Position numbers and translations under genes: made by a program | In this document: one piece after another, positions 61,612 to 64,000 of the stretch | Numbering within the stretch: position 1 is the stretch's first letter | Layout: each line of letters opens with the position of its first letter | Source: RGIG2945 sp045540355 | GTDB lineage: Bacteria; Bacillota; Clostridia; Oscillospirales; Acutalibacteraceae | Length of the DNA stretch: 64,000 nt | NCBI GenBank assembly: GCA_045540355.1 | Contig: JAZQHB010000056.1 | Coordinates: forward strand, 14,094-78,093 | Direction: 5' to 3' | Notes under the pieces: model-generated | The model's input: the letters and a program-made list of their open reading frames with translations, nothing else | What the model was told of the DNA's origin: nothing | The model's database searches: none

Positions 61612-62706
61612 ATGATTAAGGAAGGTCAAGTGAGAATACCTTCAGGCTGTGCCATTGCCGCAGTTATATCTAAAGAAGGAAAAAAGATGAGCGGTGAAAT
61701 GATAACCGAAGCCATGAAACCGATGCATGACCGTTCCAACGGACTTGGCGGCGGTTTTGCGGCTTACGGAATCTATCCCGAATATAAGGATTTTTATGCT
61801 TTACATATGTTTTTTGACAACCGTGAAGCAAGGAAAGACTGCGAACGGTTTTTAAAGGAAAGGTTTGAAATTGTAAAATCCGAAATTCTTCCTACAAGAA
61901 AAATTCCTGCAATTACGGATGAACCCGTTATCTGGAGATATTTTCTTGCCCCTCTTAAATCCATGCTTGCCTCCCTGCAGCTTGATGAAAAAGAATATGT
62001 TGCAAGAACGGTAATAAAAATCAACTCCGAAATGAAGGGTGCCTATGTTTTTTCAAGCGGTAAAAATATGGGAACTTTCAAGGCTGTAGGTTTTCCCGAA
62101 GATATAAGCATATTTTATAAGCTCGAGGAATATGAAGGCTATTCCTGGACGGCTCACGGCAGATATCCGACCAACACTCCAGGCTGGTGGGGCGGCGCTC
62201 ACCCATTCACCCTGCTTGATTATTCGGTCGTGCACAACGGAGAAATCTCCTCTTACGATGCCAACCGCCGCTACATTGAGATGTTCGGTTACAAATGCAC
62301 TCTGCAAACCGACACCGAAGTTATTACATATATAATGGACTACCTCGTTCGAGTTCTATGTCTTACTCCGGAAGAGGCCGCAAGTGTTATTGCGGCCCCA
62401 TTCTGGAGCACGATTGAGAACAAAACGGACATTGAAGATAAAAACAAACATATATATCTGCGTACTGTTTTTCCGAGTCTGCTGATAACGGGACCTTTTT
62501 CCATTGTTCTCGGTTTTGAAGGAGGACTTATGGCTCTCAATGACCGTCTGAAGCTCCGTTCAATGGTTATAGGTGAAAAAGACGATAAGATATTTATTGC
62601 GAGTGAAGAAGCCGCCATCAGAGCGATGGAGCCGGATGCGGAAAATATATATGCTCCCGCAGGCGGTGAGCCTGTTATCATCAGAGTAAAGGAGAGTGCA
62701 TTTTGA
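61612..62706 (+). CDS. Glutamate synthase, glutaminase-domain subunit
   Basis: This 364-residue class II glutamine amidotransferase opens MIKEGQVRIPSGCAIAAVIS; the candidate nucleophile Cys is residue 13, implying removal of a short propeptide. It contains HGRYPTNTPGWWGGAHPF and VVHNGEISSYDANRRYIE, typical of the GltB amidotransferase domain made as a separate protein. It releases ammonia from glutamine for the synthase subunit encoded next, with a one-base overlap (TGATG). I chose the ATG at 61612 after GAAAGGAAG. Confidence 0.9.
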   Translation: MIKEGQVRIPSGCAIAAVISKEGKKMSGEMITEAMKPMHDRSNGLGGGFAAYGIYPEYKDFYALHMFFDNREARKDCERFLKERFEIVKSEILPTRKIPAITDEPVIWRYFLAPLKSMLASLQLDEKEYVARTVIKINSEMKGAYVFSSGKNMGTFKAVGFPEDISIFYKLEEYEGYSWTAHGRYPTNTPGWWGGAHPFTLLDYSVVHNGEISSYDANRRYIEMFGYKCTLQTDTEVITYIMDYLVRVLCLTPEEAASVIAAPFWSTIENKTDIEDKNKHIYLRTVFPSLLITGPFSIVLGFEGGLMALNDRLKLRSMVIGEKDDKIFIASEEAAIRAMEPDAENIYAPAGGEPVIIRVKESAF

Positions 62707-64000
62707 TGAGTATTGAATTTGTATATCCCGAATTTGAAGTTATCCGAAACGATAAACGCTGCATTGCCTGCAGAGTTTGCGAAAGACAATGTGCAAACGA
62801 AGTGCACTCTTTTGATGCAGAAAACAATATACTTATAAGCGACGAGTCAAAGTGCGTAAACTGTCAAAGATGTGTTTCACTCTGCCCCACAAGAGCACTG
62901 AAAATCGTAAAAAGCGATTGTGTTCTCCGAGAAAACGCCAACTGGCAAAACGATACGATTAAAGAAATCTATAAGCAGGCAAACAGCGGCGGTGTCCTGC
63001 TCTCCTCAATGGGCAATCCGAAGCCGCTGCCTGTATATTGGGACAAGATCCTGATCAACGCTTCACAGGTAACAAATCCCCCCATCGACCCTCTTCGTGA
63101 ACCGATGGAAACCCGTGTTTTTTTGGGTAAAAAGCCTGAAAAAGTTCAGCGTAACGAAGACGGAAAATTAAAATGCGAGCTGCCGCCGCAGATTGAACTC
63201 TCTATGCCAATTATGTTCTCGGCAATGAGCTACGGTTCCATCAGTTATAACGCTCACGCTTCTCTTGCCCGTGCAGCTACTGAGCTTGGTATTCTTTATA
63301 ATACCGGTGAAGGCGGTTTGCACGAGGATTTCTATGTTTACGGTGAAAACACCATCGTTCAGGTGGCGAGCGGACGTTTCGGCGTTCACGAGGACTACTT
63401 AAAAGCTGGTGCTGCCATTGAAATCAAAATGGGACAAGGAGCAAAGCCGGGTATTGGAGGACATCTGCCGGGCGCAAAGATCGTTGGCGATGTATCTCGT
63501 ACCAGAATGATTCCTGAAGGCTCAGACGCTATTTCTCCGGCTCCACATCACGATATTTATTCCATAGAAGACCTCCGTCAGCTTGTGTTCTCGCTGAAAG
63601 AGGCTACAGAATATAAAAAGCCTGTCATTGTAAAGGTTGCCGCCGTACATAACATTGCCGCCATTGCAAGCGGTATTGCAAGAAGCGGTGCAGATATTAT
63701 CGCTATCGACGGCTTTCGTGGCGGCACAGGTGCGGCACCAACCCGTATCCGCGATAACGTCGGTATCCCGATTGAACTTGCTTTGGCTGCGGTAGATCAA
63801 AGACTTCGTGATGAAGGTATCCGAAACAATGTGTCTCTTGTTGTCGGCGGCAGTATCCGCAGTGCGGCGGATGTTGTTAAGGCGATTGCTCTCGGTGCGG
63901 ATGCCTGCTATATCGCAACAGCGGCATTACTTGCTCTCGGCTGTCATCTTTGCCGTACCTGTCAGAGCGGTAAATGCAACTGGGGTATCGCAACCCAGCG
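62706..64000 (+). CDS. Glutamate synthase, ferredoxin/FMN-domain subunit (truncated by window)
   Basis: At least 431 residues are visible; the C-terminus lies beyond the window. Two [4Fe-4S] motifs open the protein (CIACRVCERQC and CVNCQRCVSLCP, residues about 20-65). The FMN-binding glutamate synthase domain follows (FSAMSYGSISYNAHASLARA, GEGGLHEDFYVYGENTIVQV, KMGQGAKPGIGGHLPG, IDGFRGGTGAAPTRIRDN, LGADACYIATAALLALGCHL). It makes glutamate from 2-oxoglutarate and ammonia. This split form, with a fused ferredoxin domain, resembles archaeal and clostridial enzymes. The GXGXG domain is expected further right. Confidence 0.92.
   Translation, partial: MSIEFVYPEFEVIRNDKRCIACRVCERQCANEVHSFDAENNILISDESKCVNCQRCVSLCPTRALKIVKSDCVLRENANWQNDTIKEIYKQANSGGVLLSSMGNPKPLPVYWDKILINASQVTNPPIDPLREPMETRVFLGKKPEKVQRNEDGKLKCELPPQIELSMPIMFSAMSYGSISYNAHASLARAATELGILYNTGEGGLHEDFYVYGENTIVQVASGRFGVHEDYLKAGAAIEIKMGQGAKPGIGGHLPGAKIVGDVSRTRMIPEGSDAISPAPHHDIYSIEDLRQLVFSLKEATEYKKPVIVKVAAVHNIAAIASGIARSGADIIAIDGFRGGTGAAPTRIRDNVGIPIELALAAVDQRLRDEGIRNNVSLVVGGSIRSAADVVKAIALGADACYIATAALLALGCHLCRTCQSGKCNWGIATQ

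Noticed and set aside
1..64000. CRISPR array or rRNA operon
   Set aside because: No regularly spaced repeats of CRISPR length and no rRNA-like sequence were seen on reading through.

Overview
The window looks like a chromosome segment of an anaerobic Clostridia, probably Oscillospiraceae/Ruminococcaceae. This is an inference from gene content: LL-diaminopimelate aminotransferase, type III glutamine synthetase, an Amt-PII fusion and a Firmicutes-type conjugative element, with strong Shine-Dalgarno (SD) sites throughout. I saw no rRNA, no complete tRNA and no CRISPR array.

Region 1 (1 to about 30.1 kb, almost all minus strand) is most of an integrative conjugative element (ICE). Read in the direction of transcription it carries parB, a replication-initiator-like gene, a block of secreted or surface proteins, an MT-A70 methylase, pcfB, the VirD4 coupling protein, Maff2 (VirB2-like), VirB6-like, PrgI (VirB3-like), VirB4, a BRO-N protein, an NlpC/P60 hydrolase, DUF4315, DUF4366, topoisomerase III, a cysteine-rich VLP protein, an ArdC/ImmA-type protein, TTRAP, and a giant methylase-helicase that runs off the left edge. 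A toxin-antitoxin pair sits on the opposite strand. The relaxase is not in the window. Two oddities stand out: virB4 is split by a 307-bp structured insertion that can be folded like an ORF-less group I intron, and tnpV lies entirely inside the helicase gene in another frame.

Region 2 (about 30.1 to 36.15 kb) is an island edge. It holds a 3' tRNA fragment (attachment-site remnant), an excisionase-like gene and a tyrosine integrase, and a second divergent tyrosine recombinase beside about 0.9 kb of non-coding DNA full of inverted repeats. It also holds an AbiEi-type antitoxin without its toxin, a DUF6809 gene and an unknown acidic protein. The integrase and DUF6809 promoters share an identical 14-bp segment.

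Region 3 (36.2 to 64 kb) is core nitrogen metabolism. Two divergent units start near 61.45 kb: gdhA-glnA(GSIII)-amt/PII-small ORF-asnB-asnS leftward, and a split glutamate synthase rightward. A further promoter just after asnS drives a tightly packed 12-gene unit, purC-purA-purB-guaA-pyrG-purF-carA-carB-dapF-dapL-nadE-lysA. Most of these enzymes consume glutamine amide, ammonia or aspartate, so the locus joins nitrogen capture to nitrogen spending. Leaders before purC (two in tandem), glnA, gdhA and the glutamate synthase share the 5' word GCAAAGGCGTC (with variants) and fold into intrinsic terminators. This suggests one shared RNA-based attenuation system, and it is the strongest candidate for an undescribed regulatory system here.
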